Source: Frigoribacterium sp. Leaf186 (GTDB taxonomy: Bacteria > Actinomycetota > Actinomycetes > Actinomycetales > Microbacteriaceae). Taken from it: 64,000 nt of DNA. Shown piece after piece: positions 23,022 to 32,250 of the stretch (position 1 is its first letter; every line of letters begins with the position of its first letter). The notes beneath the pieces were generated by a model. It did not search any database. It was not told the DNA's origin and worked only from the letters and a program-made list of their open reading frames with translations. The stretch spans positions 737,829 to 801,828 of the forward strand of contig NZ_LMPQ01000001.1 in the NCBI RefSeq assembly GCF_001423905.1. Reading direction: 5' to 3'. The translations under genes and the position numbers were made by a program.

Positions 23022-24508
23022 CAGAGGGCCCCTGCCCGGTCGGTGCCGTCGGCGAGGACGGGTTCGGCGTCCGATCGGGCGTCGACCGGTGCCCCGGCGT
23101 CGTCGGCCTGGAGGTCCCACGGCGACGAGAGCGTTCCCCGCACGGCGGTGGCCGCGGCGACGAGCGGCGACACGAGGTGCGTGCGGCCCCCCTTGCCCTG
23201 ACGGCCCTCGAAGTTGCGGTTCGACGTCGACGCGCAACGCTCGCCCGGGGCCAGCTGGTCGGGGTTCATGCCGAGGCACATCGAGCACCCGGCGAACCGC
23301 CACTCGGCGCCGAAGTCGGTGAAGACCCTGTCGAGGCCCTCGGCCTCGGCCTCGAGCCGGACGCGCGCCGAGCCCGGCACGACCATGACGCGGACGCCCT
23401 CGGCCTTCGTGCGGCCACGGACGATCGACGCGAACGCCCGCAGGTCTTCGATGCGGCTGTTGGTGCACGAGCCCATGAAGACGGCGTCGACCGGGATGGC
23501 CTTCATCGGCGTGCCGGCCTCGAGTGCCATGTACTCGAGGGCTCGCGTCGCCGCGGCCTTCTCGTTCGGGTCGACGACGGACTCGGGGTCGGGCACGGAG
23601 TCGCTGAGCGACACGCCCTGGCCGGGGTTGGTGCCCCAGGTGACGAACGGCTCGAGGGTGTCGGCGTCGAGGAAGATCTCGGCGTCGAACACCGCGTCGT
23701 CGTCGGTGGGCAGGGTGTCCCAGTAGGCGACCGCGTCGTCCCAGTCGGCGCCGGTCGGAGCGTGCGGTCGACCCTGCAGGTAGTCGTAGGTGGTCTGGTC
23801 GGGCGCGACCATGCCCGCGCGGGCCCCGGCCTCGATCGACATGTTGCAGATCGTCATGCGCCCCTCCATCGAGAGGGAGCGGATGGCGCTGCCGCGGTAC
23901 TCGAGCACGTAGCCCTGCCCGCCGCCGGTGCCGATCTGCGCGATGACCGCCAGGATGATGTCCTTCGCGGTGACGCCGGGGCGCAGCGTGCCCTCGACGG
24001 TGACCGCCATGGTCTTGAAGGGCTTGAGCGGCAGCGTCTGCGTCGCCATGACGTGCTCGACCTCGCTCGTGCCGATGCCGAACGCCATTGCCCCGAAGGC
24101 CCCGTGGGTCGACGTGTGCGAGTCGCCGCAGACGACCGTGACGCCCGGCATCGTGAGGCCGAGCTGGGGGCCGACGACGTGCACGATGCCCTGCTCGGCG
24201 TCGCCCAGCGAGTGCAGGCGGACGCCGAACTCGGCCGTGTTGCGGCGGAGCGTCTCGATCTGCGTGCGGCTGGTCAGGTCGGCGATCGGCTTGTCGATCG
24301 CCAGGGTCGGCGTGTTGTGGTCCTCGGTCGCGATGGTGAGGTCGGTGCGACGCAGCGGCCGACCGGCCTGGCGCAGGCCGTCGAAGGCCTGCGGGCTCGT
24401 GACCTCGTGGACGAGGTGGAGGTCGATGTAGAGAAGGTCGGGGGCACCGTCTTCGCCCTTGACGACGACGTGGTCGTCCCACACTTTCTCGGCCAGCGTC
24501 CTACCCAC
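23021..24508 (-). CDS. leuC: 3-isopropylmalate dehydratase large subunit
   Basis: Aconitase-type [4Fe-4S] subunit of isopropylmalate isomerase, about 495 residues. Cluster ligands are in [11 protein letters not shown] and [36 protein letters not shown] is the substrate-binding segment. The GTG at 24508 ([10 protein letters not shown]) has AGAAGGGG 7 nt upstream; a GTG at 24514 would be too close to that site. First gene of the leuC-leuD-murA-plsC-gpsA block. Confidence 0.96.
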   Translation of the reverse strand: MGRTLAEKVWDDHVVVKGEDGAPDLLYIDLHLVHEVTSPQAFDGLRQAGRPLRRTDLTIATEDHNTPTLAIDKPIADLTSRTQIETLRRNTAEFGVRLHSLGDAEQGIVHVVGPQLGLTMPGVTVVCGDSHTSTHGAFGAMAFGIGTSEVEHVMATQTLPLKPFKTMAVTVEGTLRPGVTAKDIILAVIAQIGTGGGQGYVLEYRGSAIRSLSMEGRMTICNMSIEAGARAGMVAPDQTTYDYLQGRPHAPTGADWDDAVAYWDTLPTDDDAVFDAEIFLDADTLEPFVTWGTNPGQGVSLSDSVPDPESVVDPNEKAAATRALEYMALEAGTPMKAIPVDAVFMGSCTNSRIEDLRAFASIVRGRTKAEGVRVMVVPGSARVRLEAEAEGLDRVFTDFGAEWRFAGCSMCLGMNPDQLAPGERCASTSNRNFEGRQGKGGRTHLVSPLVAAATAVRGTLSSPWDLQADDAGAPVDARSDAEPVLADGTDRAGAL

Positions 24509-24748
24509 GGGCACGCCCCTTCTCTTGTATCGACGTCGAGATGATCCGAGGAGTCTACGCCAGTGCCTCCGGCGTCCGTCCCGACGGTCGAGGGGTGGAA
24601 CCCCGCCCCGGCGGCGGTCATTCCCACCCCGGCGAGGCGGTGGCACGGCCGGGGCGTCGCCACGGCGAGCGCCGCGGCCCAGGGCTCCGAATAGCATGAC
24701 GACACCCGTCGGGCGGACGACGGCTGCGCTCGACGAGGAGGCCGACCC
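24509..24748. other. Divergent intergenic region leuC / beta-propeller genes
   Basis: 240 bp. TACAAG (about 24528-24533, minus strand) may be the leuC -10 box. TAGCAT (24692-24697, plus strand) is a good TANNNT -10 box for the beta-propeller gene pair, leaving a leader of about 45 nt. The middle is GC-rich without a recognisable repeat or open frame. Confidence 0.4.
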
Positions 24749-26248
24749 ATGAGCCACCCCGAGCGCGCGCGCGATCACCCCGAGGAGGCGCGGGTCGCGG
24801 GCCGCTGGCACCGCGCCTCCCCGGCTCGTCGCCTGGCCTCGGTGCTGGGCGCCCTGGTCGTGGCGACCGCGCTCGTGGCCGCCGGGGCGGTCTCGGTCGC
24901 CCCCGACTACGGCGACGGCCGGCCCTGGACCGGACTCGCCGTGGACGACCTGCGGCGCGCGCCGGACGCGACCGGCTGGACGCTCGACCTCGCCGCCACC
25001 CTGGCCCCCGACGCCCCGCGGCGGTGCCTGAACTTCTGGACGTCCCCGGCCGTCGACGGGCTGGTCGCCGTCGGCACCTCGGTCGACCTCGACTTCGGCG
25101 ACGCCCTGGGGTCGCCGGCGTGCCGGTCGTACGCCTCGGAGGCCACCACCAGCCTCATCGGCCTGGTCGAGACGGCCACGGGCACGGTGCGCTGGGTGCA
25201 CGACCTGGCCCGGGACGTGCCCGACACCGACGCGCTGAGCATCCCGGCGACCCAGGTCGTGCCGGCGGCCGGACGCGTGCTCGTGCAGACCCAGACCACG
25301 GGGGCCACGGTGCTCGCCGCGCTCGACCTGCGCGACGGGTCGCTGGTCGAGTCGACGCGCGGCCGGCGCGACCTGCCGAGCGTCAGCGTCGACTCTCGCG
25401 GGCCGCTGCAGCTGCGCACCTTCTCGGGCATCGCGGGGTCGGGCGACCGGTACCAGCTGGTCGAGGCCTCGCGCCTCGACGACCCGGTGTGGGAGGGCGG
25501 GGTCGACTCGGGCAGCACGCCGGCGTTGCTGGACGCCGGCGCCCTGGTCTCGCAGGGCGGCGAGACGGTGCTCGTCGACGGCACGACGGGAGACGAGCGA
25601 CCGTTCGCGGCGTCGCCCGACGTCATCGCCGTCCCGCCGGTGGGAGCCGTCGTCACGACCGACGACGGCCGTCGCGTCGTCGCGTTCGGCATCGAGTTCA
25701 CCCGGGCGAACGGCACGGTGTCGGCGCTCGACGAACGCGGCGACGCCGTGTGGAGCCGGCCGACGAGCGGACGCCGGCTGGCGGTCACGCCGTCCTGCGT
25801 GATCGTCGTCACCCGCGGCGACACGGCGGCGGAATGCCTCGACCCCCGCGACGGCGACGTGCGGTGGAGCACCGACCTGGGCGCCCCGTTCGCGATCGAG
25901 GCCGTGCCGGGCCAACGGGGTGACGAGGTGTTCGTGATCGTCCAACGGGACGGCGGGTCGCGGTTGCTCGCCCTCGACGGCGGGGACGGGCACACCCGGT
26001 TCAGCTCGGCCGTGGGGCTGCTCGACGACCTCTCGGCGGCGGGCCGATCGGTGCTCTACCTGCAGACCGACGACGGCCGGTCGTCGGGGCGCGACGTGGC
26101 CGCCCTCGACCTGGCGGACGGCCGACCGCTCTGGTCGACCTCGACGTCCGGCACCGTGGTGTTCTGGGGCGGGCACCTGGTGCGGATCGACGAGCGGGGC
26201 GTGGCCCGGCGACTCGTCGACACCGCCCGCGTCGGAGCGACGTCGTGA
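24749..26248 (+). CDS. Exported PQQ-type beta-propeller protein A
   Basis: 499 residues. A basic N-terminus is followed by one hydrophobic segment (about 28-50), acting as signal anchor. The rest is a chain of WD/PQQ-like blades, each with an Ala-x-Asp ... G-x-x-x-W pattern, for example [31 protein letters not shown] and [15 protein letters not shown]. Such repeats build a seven- or eight-bladed propeller used as a binding scaffold; nothing indicates bound PQQ or enzyme activity. The ribosome-binding site GAGGAGG is about 6 nt from the ATG. It overlaps the paralogue by GTGA. Confidence 0.75.
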   Translation: MSHPERARDHPEEARVAGRWHRASPARRLASVLGALVVATALVAAGAVSVAPDYGDGRPWTGLAVDDLRRAPDATGWTLDLAATLAPDAPRRCLNFWTSPAVDGLVAVGTSVDLDFGDALGSPACRSYASEATTSLIGLVETATGTVRWVHDLARDVPDTDALSIPATQVVPAAGRVLVQTQTTGATVLAALDLRDGSLVESTRGRRDLPSVSVDSRGPLQLRTFSGIAGSGDRYQLVEASRLDDPVWEGGVDSGSTPALLDAGALVSQGGETVLVDGTTGDERPFAASPDVIAVPPVGAVVTTDDGRRVVAFGIEFTRANGTVSALDERGDAVWSRPTSGRRLAVTPSCVIVVTRGDTAAECLDPRDGDVRWSTDLGAPFAIEAVPGQRGDEVFVIVQRDGGSRLLALDGGDGHTRFSSAVGLLDDLSAAGRSVLYLQTDDGRSSGRDVAALDLADGRPLWSTSTSGTVVFWGGHLVRIDERGVARRLVDTARVGATS

Positions 26249-27690
26249 GGGCGGGGCGTCGGCTGACCGGGGTCTACGCCGCCCTGGCGCTGGCGGCGAT
26301 CGCGACGACCGTCGTCGTCGCACCGACCCAGCCCGAGTACGGCGGCGACGGCCCCTGGCAGGGCATCGCCGTCGACGACCTGCGACAGCAGCCGACCACG
26401 ACCGGCTGGCGGGTCGACCTGCGGGCCGCCCTCGCACCCGGGGCCCCGCCCGAGTGCCTGCGGTACCGGTCGACGCCCGTCGACCAGGGGCTCGCGCTCG
26501 TCAGCGCGGCCGGCGCCTGGACCTACGGCTTCGCCAACGACGGCGACTGCGCCACCCCGACCCAGGGCGTGGGCACCCGCATCGGCGCGCTCGACGTCGA
26601 CCGCGGGGCCTTCCGCTGGGTGCACGACGTGGCCGACGACTTCCACGAGCTCGGGCTGACCGGCCCGGCACTCGTGTCGTCCGTCTCGACGGTGGAGGGT
26701 GCCGGTCTGGTGCTCGTCCGGGCGTCCGTCGACGGCGAACAGGTGCTGACGACCCTCTCGACCGAGACCGGTCGACCGGTCGACGTCGTCTCGACCGGTT
26801 CGGCCGGCGACGGGGACCAGTTCCAGACCGCGGGCGCCGTCGTGGTCACCGGGCGTCAGCAGGGCGTCGGCGGCGTCTACCGGTACGAGCTGCGGGACGC
26901 CCGCGACCTCGGCCGGGTCGTCTGGAGCGGCGCCGCCTCGACCGCCGGCATCGCCCTCGCCCTCAGCGACCGCGTCGTCGTGGCCCGGGCGGACGGCTCG
27001 GTGCAGGTCGACCTGGCCACGGGCGTCGAGCGGGCCTGGTCGGCCCGGCTCGACCGCCTGGTCGGCTACGTCGTCCACGACGACGTCGTCTACGCCCCCC
27101 GAGGAGGCGCGGCCACGGGACGAGGCGACGCCGGCTTCGTCGCGTTGACCGCCGGCGGCGAGCGCCTCTGGAGCTCGGACCGGGACGTCCGGGGCGGGTA
27201 CTCGGTGACGCGGACCTGCCTCGCGGTGACCGACGTCCGCTCGCGGACCGTGACCTGTCTCGACCTCGCCACGGGCGAGGTGCGCTGGCGCGACCCCGCG
27301 TCGAGCTCGTCCGCCGTGGACGGCCTGCCCGGCCAGACCGACGACCGGGTCTTCGCCACGGCGACGGCCGCGGGGCCGGGCCCGGTCGTGGTGCGCGCGC
27401 TCGACGGGGCGACCGGCTCGGCCGGCGCACGGGTCTCGTTGCCCGACGGAGCCGTGCTCGCCGCGGCGGGCCGCACCGTCGGCTACGCCCTGGCCTACGG
27501 CAGTTCGGGCGGACGCTCGACCCTCGTGGCATTCGACCTCTCGAGCGGACGACCCCTGTGGCAGCACGCCGCGCAGCTGCAGGTCTACGCGTGGGCGGGC
27601 CGGTTGGTCGACGTCGACGTCGACGGGGTCGCGCGCGAGCTCGTCGCACCCGACCGGGTGGCCGTCCCGCCGGGTTCGGCCGGAAGCTGA
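26245..27690 (+). CDS. Exported PQQ-type beta-propeller protein B (paralogue)
   Basis: 481 residues, clearly a tandem paralogue of the preceding protein. Both share an N-terminal membrane segment, then YG-DG-PW-G-AVDDLR, a ...TGW.-DL-AALAP-AP-.CL motif, an early cysteine pair, a WVHD blade and a similar C-terminal blade. Here the first hydrophobic segment (about 8-27) starts nearly at the N-terminus. Start in GTGA overlap with protein A, so the two are made together. Function unknown; an envelope binding or sensing pair is inferred. Confidence 0.75.
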   Translation: MRAGRRLTGVYAALALAAIATTVVVAPTQPEYGGDGPWQGIAVDDLRQQPTTTGWRVDLRAALAPGAPPECLRYRSTPVDQGLALVSAAGAWTYGFANDGDCATPTQGVGTRIGALDVDRGAFRWVHDVADDFHELGLTGPALVSSVSTVEGAGLVLVRASVDGEQVLTTLSTETGRPVDVVSTGSAGDGDQFQTAGAVVVTGRQQGVGGVYRYELRDARDLGRVVWSGAASTAGIALALSDRVVVARADGSVQVDLATGVERAWSARLDRLVGYVVHDDVVYAPRGGAATGRGDAGFVALTAGGERLWSSDRDVRGGYSVTRTCLAVTDVRSRTVTCLDLATGEVRWRDPASSSSAVDGLPGQTDDRVFATATAAGPGPVVVRALDGATGSAGARVSLPDGAVLAAAGRTVGYALAYGSSGGRSTLVAFDLSSGRPLWQHAAQLQVYAWAGRLVDVDVDGVARELVAPDRVAVPPGSAGS

Positions 27691-27704
27691 CCGATGCACC
27701 GCAC

Positions 27705-27720
27705 TCGAACACGTGTTCGA
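27705..27720. promoter_or_regulatory. LexA (SOS) box upstream of the alkB homologue
   Basis: Perfect 16-bp palindrome TCGAACACGTGTTCGA, an exact fit to the Gram-positive LexA consensus CGAACRNRYGTTYG with flanking T and A. It covers the expected -35 region and ends 9 bp before the TAGAAT -10 box, the right place to block transcription of the AlkB homologue. Confidence 0.85.
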
Positions 27721-27729
27721 CTCGTGACG

Positions 27730-27735
27730 TAGAAT
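27730..27735 (+). promoter_or_regulatory. -10 box of the alkB homologue (leaderless)
   Basis: TAGAAT, close to TATAAT, with a 6-nt spacer to the ATG at 27742 and no ribosome-binding site. The LexA box replaces the -35 position. Confidence 0.6.
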
Positions 27736-27741
27736 GTGGGC

Positions 27742-28386
27742 ATGAGCATCGCCTTCACCGCCTCGCTGTTCGACGGCCTGTCCGACGGGCCCGACCTCGC
27801 GCCGCTCTCCGGTCGCGTCGACCACCTCGACCTGGGCGAGGGCGCGTGGCTCGACGTCGTCCCGGCCTGGGCGTCGCATTCCGACGCCCTGTTCGAACGC
27901 CTCGTCACCGACGTCCCGTGGCGGGCCGACCGACGACAGATGTACGACCGCGTCGTCGAGGTGCCCCGCCTGGTCTCCTCCTACGACGCGGGTGACGCCC
28001 TGCCCGATCCCGTCCTGGCGCGGGCTCGCGACGACCTCAACGGCTACTACGCCGACGAGCGCGGCGCCCCGGCCGAGCAGCGCTTCGAGCGGGCGGGGCT
28101 CTGCTTCTACCGCACGGGCGACGACAGCATCGCCTGGCACGGCGACCACGTGGGGCGGACGCTCGACCGCGACACGATGGTCGGCATCCTCTCGCTCGGG
28201 GCACCCCGCACGTTGGCGGTGCGCTCCCGGACGACGGGTGCGACCCGGCGCTTCCCGCTCGGCCACGGCGACCTGCTGGTGATGGGCGGCAGCTGCCAAC
28301 GCACCCACGAACACGCGATCGCCAAGACGAAGAGGGCCGTCGGGCCCCGCATCAGCGTGCAGTTCCGTCCCGTCTGGCCCGCGTAG
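27742..28386 (+). CDS. AlkB-type 2-oxoglutarate/Fe(II) dioxygenase, DNA alkylation repair
   Basis: 214-residue protein of the AlkB superfamily, which oxidatively removes alkyl groups from DNA bases. Iron ligands are the HGD motif in AWHGDHVG and the distal His in RTHEHAI. The 2-oxoglutarate-binding pair of arginines is RISVQFRP near the C-terminus. YRTGDDSIAWHGD matches the AlkB pattern Y..G.D.+..H.D. The upstream LexA box predicts DNA-damage induction. A hairpin follows. Confidence 0.88.
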   Translation: MSIAFTASLFDGLSDGPDLAPLSGRVDHLDLGEGAWLDVVPAWASHSDALFERLVTDVPWRADRRQMYDRVVEVPRLVSSYDAGDALPDPVLARARDDLNGYYADERGAPAEQRFERAGLCFYRTGDDSIAWHGDHVGRTLDRDTMVGILSLGAPRTLAVRSRTTGATRRFPLGHGDLLVMGGSCQRTHEHAIAKTKRAVGPRISVQFRPVWPA

Positions 28387-28393
28387 ACCACCC

Positions 28394-28425
28394 GGCGGCC
28401 CGCGAGGGTCGCTGAACGGGCCGCC
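28394..28425 (+). terminator. Hairpin terminator after the alkB homologue
   Basis: GGCGGCCCG and CGGGCCGCC (9-bp perfect stem, 14-nt loop) start 7 nt after the stop codon and lie before the promoter of the LacI gene. Confidence 0.55.
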
Positions 28426-28438
28426 CGCCCGTCACTCG

Positions 28439-28444
28439 TATGCT
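28439..28444 (+). promoter_or_regulatory. -10 box of the LacI regulator gene
   Basis: TATGCT (TANNNT), predicting a leader of about 25 nt ending in a GAGG-type ribosome-binding site. No clear -35 box. Confidence 0.4.
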
Positions 28445-28475
28445 GTGCACACGATCGACGACGAGGTGGACGAGG

Positions 28476-29507
28476 ATGCCGGCAACCCGCGACGACGTGG
28501 CGCGTCTCGCGGGCGTCTCGTCGAGCACCGTCTCGTACGCCATCAGCGGTCGGCGGACGATCTCGGCCGCCACGCGCCAACGCGTCGAACGCGCGATGGC
28601 CGAGCTCAACTACACGCCCAACGCCTTCGCGCGCGGACTGGCGGGCGCCCGGGGCGGCATCCTCGCCCTGCACTACCCGTACGGCCGACGGGGGGTGACC
28701 TCGTCCGAGTTCGAGTACGTCGCGGCCGCCACCGACCAGGCGAGGCGCCGGGGCTACCACCTGCTGCTCTGGTCCAACCCCATCGACGACGTCGAGGGCC
28801 TGGGCAGCCTGGTGAGCGAGGGGCTCGTCGACGGAGTCATCCTGATGGAGCTCACCGCGCACGACGACCGCGTGGCCGTGCTGTCGCGCTCGCGCCTGCC
28901 GTTCACCAACATCGGCCGCCCGGACGACGTCGAGGGACTCTGGTTCGTCGACGCGGACTACGAGGCGCTCGGCCGCCTGGCCGTCGACCACGTCGCCGAC
29001 CTCGGGCACCGGCACGTGTTCTTCCTCAGCCAGGCGATCGAGGCGCCCGAGCGGGGCTCCGGGCCGCTCGGCCGGGCCACGGCGGCGCTCGCCGGGCCCG
29101 CGCGGCGGCGAGGGCTCGAGGTCGAGACGCACCTCGCCCGGAACTCCGTGCCCGGCGGTCGCGAGGCGTTCACCGCCTTCGACTCGTCGCCGCACCGGCC
29201 GACCGCCGTCATCGCCTTCAACGAGACGGCCCTCGCCGGCTTCGTGCAGGCCGCAGCGACGGCCGGCCGGTCGATCCCGGCGGACGTCACGGTGGTCGCC
29301 CTCAGCATCGGCGACCTCGCCGCCGAGATGACGTCTCCCCCGCTCACGACGGTCGCTCCCCCGGGCACCGAGATCGCCGCGGCCGCCGTCGACGACCTGG
29401 TCGACCGGATCGAGGGCCGCCGTCTCGAGGCCCCCCAGGTGCTGGTCGGTCCCCGCCTGACGGTGCGGGGGACGTCGGGCACCGCCCCCCGACACGACCG
29501 TCCGTAG
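28476..29507 (+). CDS. LacI-family transcriptional regulator of the adjacent sugar importer
   Basis: 343 residues. An N-terminal LacI helix-turn-helix (TRDDVARLAGVSSSTVSYAI, about 4-23) and hinge helix (about 45-58) precede a periplasmic-binding-protein-like effector domain. ATG 28476 was chosen over an upstream ATG at 28440 because it gives the standard N-terminus before the helix-turn-helix. It is transcribed towards the binding-protein gene 128 bp downstream. That gap contains two palindromes that are candidate operators, so it probably represses the importer until a sugar is bound. The sugar is unknown. Confidence 0.9.
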   Translation: MPATRDDVARLAGVSSSTVSYAISGRRTISAATRQRVERAMAELNYTPNAFARGLAGARGGILALHYPYGRRGVTSSEFEYVAAATDQARRRGYHLLLWSNPIDDVEGLGSLVSEGLVDGVILMELTAHDDRVAVLSRSRLPFTNIGRPDDVEGLWFVDADYEALGRLAVDHVADLGHRHVFFLSQAIEAPERGSGPLGRATAALAGPARRRGLEVETHLARNSVPGGREAFTAFDSSPHRPTAVIAFNETALAGFVQAAATAGRSIPADVTVVALSIGDLAAEMTSPPLTTVAPPGTEIAAAAVDDLVDRIEGRRLEAPQVLVGPRLTVRGTSGTAPRHDRP

Positions 29508-29531
29508 CAGACGCGGTTGCGCGCCTCCTGC

Positions 29532-29566
29532 GAGTGTGTGACACTCATCGTCGACGCGCGTCGACG
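29532..29566. promoter_or_regulatory. Candidate LacI-family operators before the sugar-binding protein gene
   Basis: Two palindromes lie 70-104 bp before the binding-protein start. GAGTGT-GTG-ACACTC occupies 29532-29546. The perfect 18-mer CGTCGACGCGCGTCGACG occupies 29549-29566; its CG-centred symmetry fits LacI-family sites. A copy of the dispersed motif (29520-29528) precedes them. Confidence 0.45.
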
Positions 29567-29635
29567 ACGACGCGCGGCGGACGACGCCGACAGCACGGTC
29601 GTGGTCCGCCCTGGCAACTCAACGAGGAGAAACCC

Positions 29636-30994
29636 ATGCGAGCATCCCTGCACCGCCGTTTCACGGGCCCCCTGGCCATCTTGGCGGCGTCGAGCTTCCT
29701 GTTGGCCGGATGCTCCGGCACGGCCGACCCCAACGACCCGAACGCCGGAGGCGCGGGTGCCGGTGACGTCGGGACGGCCGACGGTGTGGTCAACGTCTAC
29801 GGCACGATCAACGGCGACGAGGCCACCCTGCTCGAGCAGTCGTGGGCCGACTGGGAGAAGGCCAACGACATCGAGATCAAGTACACGGGCGACAAGGAGT
29901 TCGAGAAGCAGATCGGAATCAAGGTCCAGGGCGGCGACACCCCCGACCTCGCGATCTTCCCCCAGCCCGGACTGCTCGCCGACACGGTCGCGTCGGGCAA
30001 GGTGCAAGAGCTGCCCGCCGACGCCCTCGCCAACGTGAAAGAGGGTTGGTCCGAGGACTGGCAGAAGTACGGCCAGGTCGACGGCACCCAGTACGGCGCC
30101 CCGCTGATGGCCAGCGTCAAGGGCTACGTCTGGTACTCCCCCGCCAAGTTCAAGGAGTGGGGTGTCGAGGTGCCGAAGACCTACGACGACCTCGTCGCCC
30201 TGTCGAAGACCATCCAGGAGAAGACCGGCGGGCCGTCCTGGTGCGCCGGGTTCAACTCGGGTGAGGCCTCCGGCTGGCCCGGGACCGACTGGGTCGAGGA
30301 CCTCGTCCTGCGCGAGGCCGGGCCCGACGCGTACGACTCGTGGGTCGCGGGCGACACGAAGTTCACCGACCCCGAGATCAAGGACGCGTTCGACTCCGTC
30401 GGCGAGATCCTGCTCGACCCCGACCTCGTCAACGCCGGGTACGGCGACGTGAAGTCGATCAACTCGACGGCCTTCGGCGACGTGGCCACCAACGTCGCGA
30501 ACGGCAGCTGCGCCCTGACCCACCAGGCCTCGTTCTTCGAGGGCTTCCTGACCGCCGCGAACAACGCGTCCGGCCAGCCCGCCACGGTCGCCGAGGACGG
30601 CGACGTCTGGGCGTTCCTGACCCCGCCGATGAAGGAGGACGACCCCGCCGCCGTCACCGGTGGTGGTGAGTTCGTCGCCGCGTTCTCGAACGACGACGAC
30701 ACCGCCAAGGTCCAGGCCTACCTCGCCAGCGCCGACTGGGCGAACAGCCGCGTCTCGCTGGGCGGCGTCATCTCGGCCAACAAGGGCCTCGACCCCGAGA
30801 ACGCCGGCAGCGACCTGCTGAAGGGCGCCGTCGAGATCCTGCAGGGCACCGACACCACCTTCCGCTTCGACGGTTCCGACCTGATGCCCAAGTCGGTCGG
30901 TTCCGACAGCTTCTGGAAGGGCATGGTCGACTGGATCGACGGCACCGACACCGACTCGGTCCTCAGCGAGATCCAGGCCGGCTACACCTCGTAA
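29636..30994 (+). CDS. Carbohydrate ABC transporter substrate-binding lipoprotein
   Basis: 452 residues, extracellular solute-binding protein family 1. Signal peptide about 1-25 ending in the lipobox LLAGC, then an acidic Gly/Asp-rich linker. Typical features: NVYGTINGDEATLLEQ, GGDTPDLAIFPQPGLLAD, and Trp/Tyr-rich ligand-pocket segments (YVWYSPAKFKEWG, GPSWCAGF). The alpha-glucoside type (AglE/AglK-like) resembles this pattern, but the sugar is not provable from sequence. GAGGAGA 6 nt before the ATG. Codon use is highly biased, fitting high expression. Confidence 0.9.
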   Translation: MRASLHRRFTGPLAILAASSFLLAGCSGTADPNDPNAGGAGAGDVGTADGVVNVYGTINGDEATLLEQSWADWEKANDIEIKYTGDKEFEKQIGIKVQGGDTPDLAIFPQPGLLADTVASGKVQELPADALANVKEGWSEDWQKYGQVDGTQYGAPLMASVKGYVWYSPAKFKEWGVEVPKTYDDLVALSKTIQEKTGGPSWCAGFNSGEASGWPGTDWVEDLVLREAGPDAYDSWVAGDTKFTDPEIKDAFDSVGEILLDPDLVNAGYGDVKSINSTAFGDVATNVANGSCALTHQASFFEGFLTAANNASGQPATVAEDGDVWAFLTPPMKEDDPAAVTGGGEFVAAFSNDDDTAKVQAYLASADWANSRVSLGGVISANKGLDPENAGSDLLKGAVEILQGTDTTFRFDGSDLMPKSVGSDSFWKGMVDWIDGTDTDSVLSEIQAGYTS

Positions 30995-31004
30995 CACCCG
31001 CGTC

Positions 31005-31035
31005 TCAGGGGCCACCGCGAGTCGGTGGCCCCTGA
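31005..31035 (+). terminator. Hairpin between binding-protein and permease genes
   Basis: TCAGGGGCCACCG and its exact complement, 13-bp stem with a 5-nt loop, 10 nt after the binding-protein stop. Such hairpins stabilise the binding-protein message and lower permease expression. There is no T-tract, so it is probably a partial terminator. Confidence 0.6.
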
Positions 31036-31110
31036 CCCCGCGCCCGACCGCCGTCCCCGGCGGCGGTGGACGGTCGCGCCCTGTTCGGACCCGAACGTGA
31101 AAGGACAGAG

Positions 31111-32250
31111 ATGTCCAGCTTCTTCCAGTGGTTGGCGGGAATCCCGCCCCTGGCCCAGATCCCCCTGATCCTCGTCGCCTTCACCGCCCTCGTGGCCGTC
31201 GTGCTGGTCTTCGTCGAGTTCGCGCCCCGACGCGGGCTGCAGTACACGATCATCCGCCTCGCGGTCTGCGTCGCCGTGCCGGTGGTCGTCCTGTTGGCCT
31301 TCGGCCTCTACAACTCGGTGATCTGGGTCGCCGCGATCGCCGCCGTCCTCGGCGGTGGGCTCTTCCTGCTGGACTACCGCTCGAAACGCGGCGCCGGCTA
31401 CTCGCTGCAGCTCATCGCGTTCATGACGCCCGCCGTGTTCTTCCTGATCATCGGCCTGATCTACCCGACGATCACCACCGCGGGGCAGGCCTTCATGAAG
31501 AACGACGGCTCGGGCTTCGCCGGGCTCGACAACTTCGTCTGGGTGTTCACGAGCCCCGACGGCCTCACCGCCTTCGGCAACACGCTGATCTGGGTGCTGC
31601 TGGCCCCGATCACCGCCACGGCCATCGGCCTCGCCTACGCCGTCTTCATCGACAAGAGCCGCGGCGAGAAATTCTTGAAGCTGCTCGTCTTCATGCCGAT
31701 GGCCATCTCGTTCGTCGGCGCCTCGATCATCTTCAAGTTCTTCTACGACATCCGCCAGGGCGACCAGATCGGCCTGCTGAACGGCATCCTCGTCGCCTTC
31801 GGCGGACAACCCGTCGACTGGCTCGGCCTCGAACCGTGGAACACCCTGCTGCTCGTCATCGTGCTGATCTGGACGCAGGCCGGCTTCGCCATGACGGTGC
31901 TGTCGGCGGCCATCAAGGGCGTCCCGGCCGAACAGCTCGAGGCGGCGTCGCTCGACGGCACCAACGGCTTCCAGGCGTTCCGCCACATCACCGTGCCCGG
32001 CATCCGGACGACCATCATCGTCGTGCTCACCACGATCTCGATCGCGTCCCTGAAGGTCTACGACATCGTCTCGGCGATGACCGGCGGCCGCAACGACACG
32101 ACCATCCTCGCGTTCGAGATGGTCCGGCAGTTCCAGCTCGGCAGCCGCACCGGCTACAGCTCGGCCCTCGCGGTGATCCTGTTCGTCCTCGTGCTGCCGA
32201 TCGTCATCTACAACGCCCGCCAGATCCAGAAGCAGAGGGAGATCCGATGA
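31111..32250 (+). CDS. Carbohydrate ABC transporter permease, subunit 1 (MalF-like)
   Basis: 379 residues with about eight hydrophobic helices, two or three of them N-terminal extras typical of MalF/AglF-like subunits. The coupling EAA motif is EQLEAASLDGTNGFQAFRHITVPGI (positions about 274-298). GAAAGGAC lies about 6 nt before the ATG at 31111. The stop overlaps the next start (ATGA). No ATPase gene is present here, so the importer probably uses a shared MsmK/MsiK-type ATPase encoded elsewhere. Confidence 0.9.
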   Translation: MSSFFQWLAGIPPLAQIPLILVAFTALVAVVLVFVEFAPRRGLQYTIIRLAVCVAVPVVVLLAFGLYNSVIWVAAIAAVLGGGLFLLDYRSKRGAGYSLQLIAFMTPAVFFLIIGLIYPTITTAGQAFMKNDGSGFAGLDNFVWVFTSPDGLTAFGNTLIWVLLAPITATAIGLAYAVFIDKSRGEKFLKLLVFMPMAISFVGASIIFKFFYDIRQGDQIGLLNGILVAFGGQPVDWLGLEPWNTLLLVIVLIWTQAGFAMTVLSAAIKGVPAEQLEAASLDGTNGFQAFRHITVPGIRTTIIVVLTTISIASLKVYDIVSAMTGGRNDTTILAFEMVRQFQLGSRTGYSSALAVILFVLVLPIVIYNARQIQKQREIR

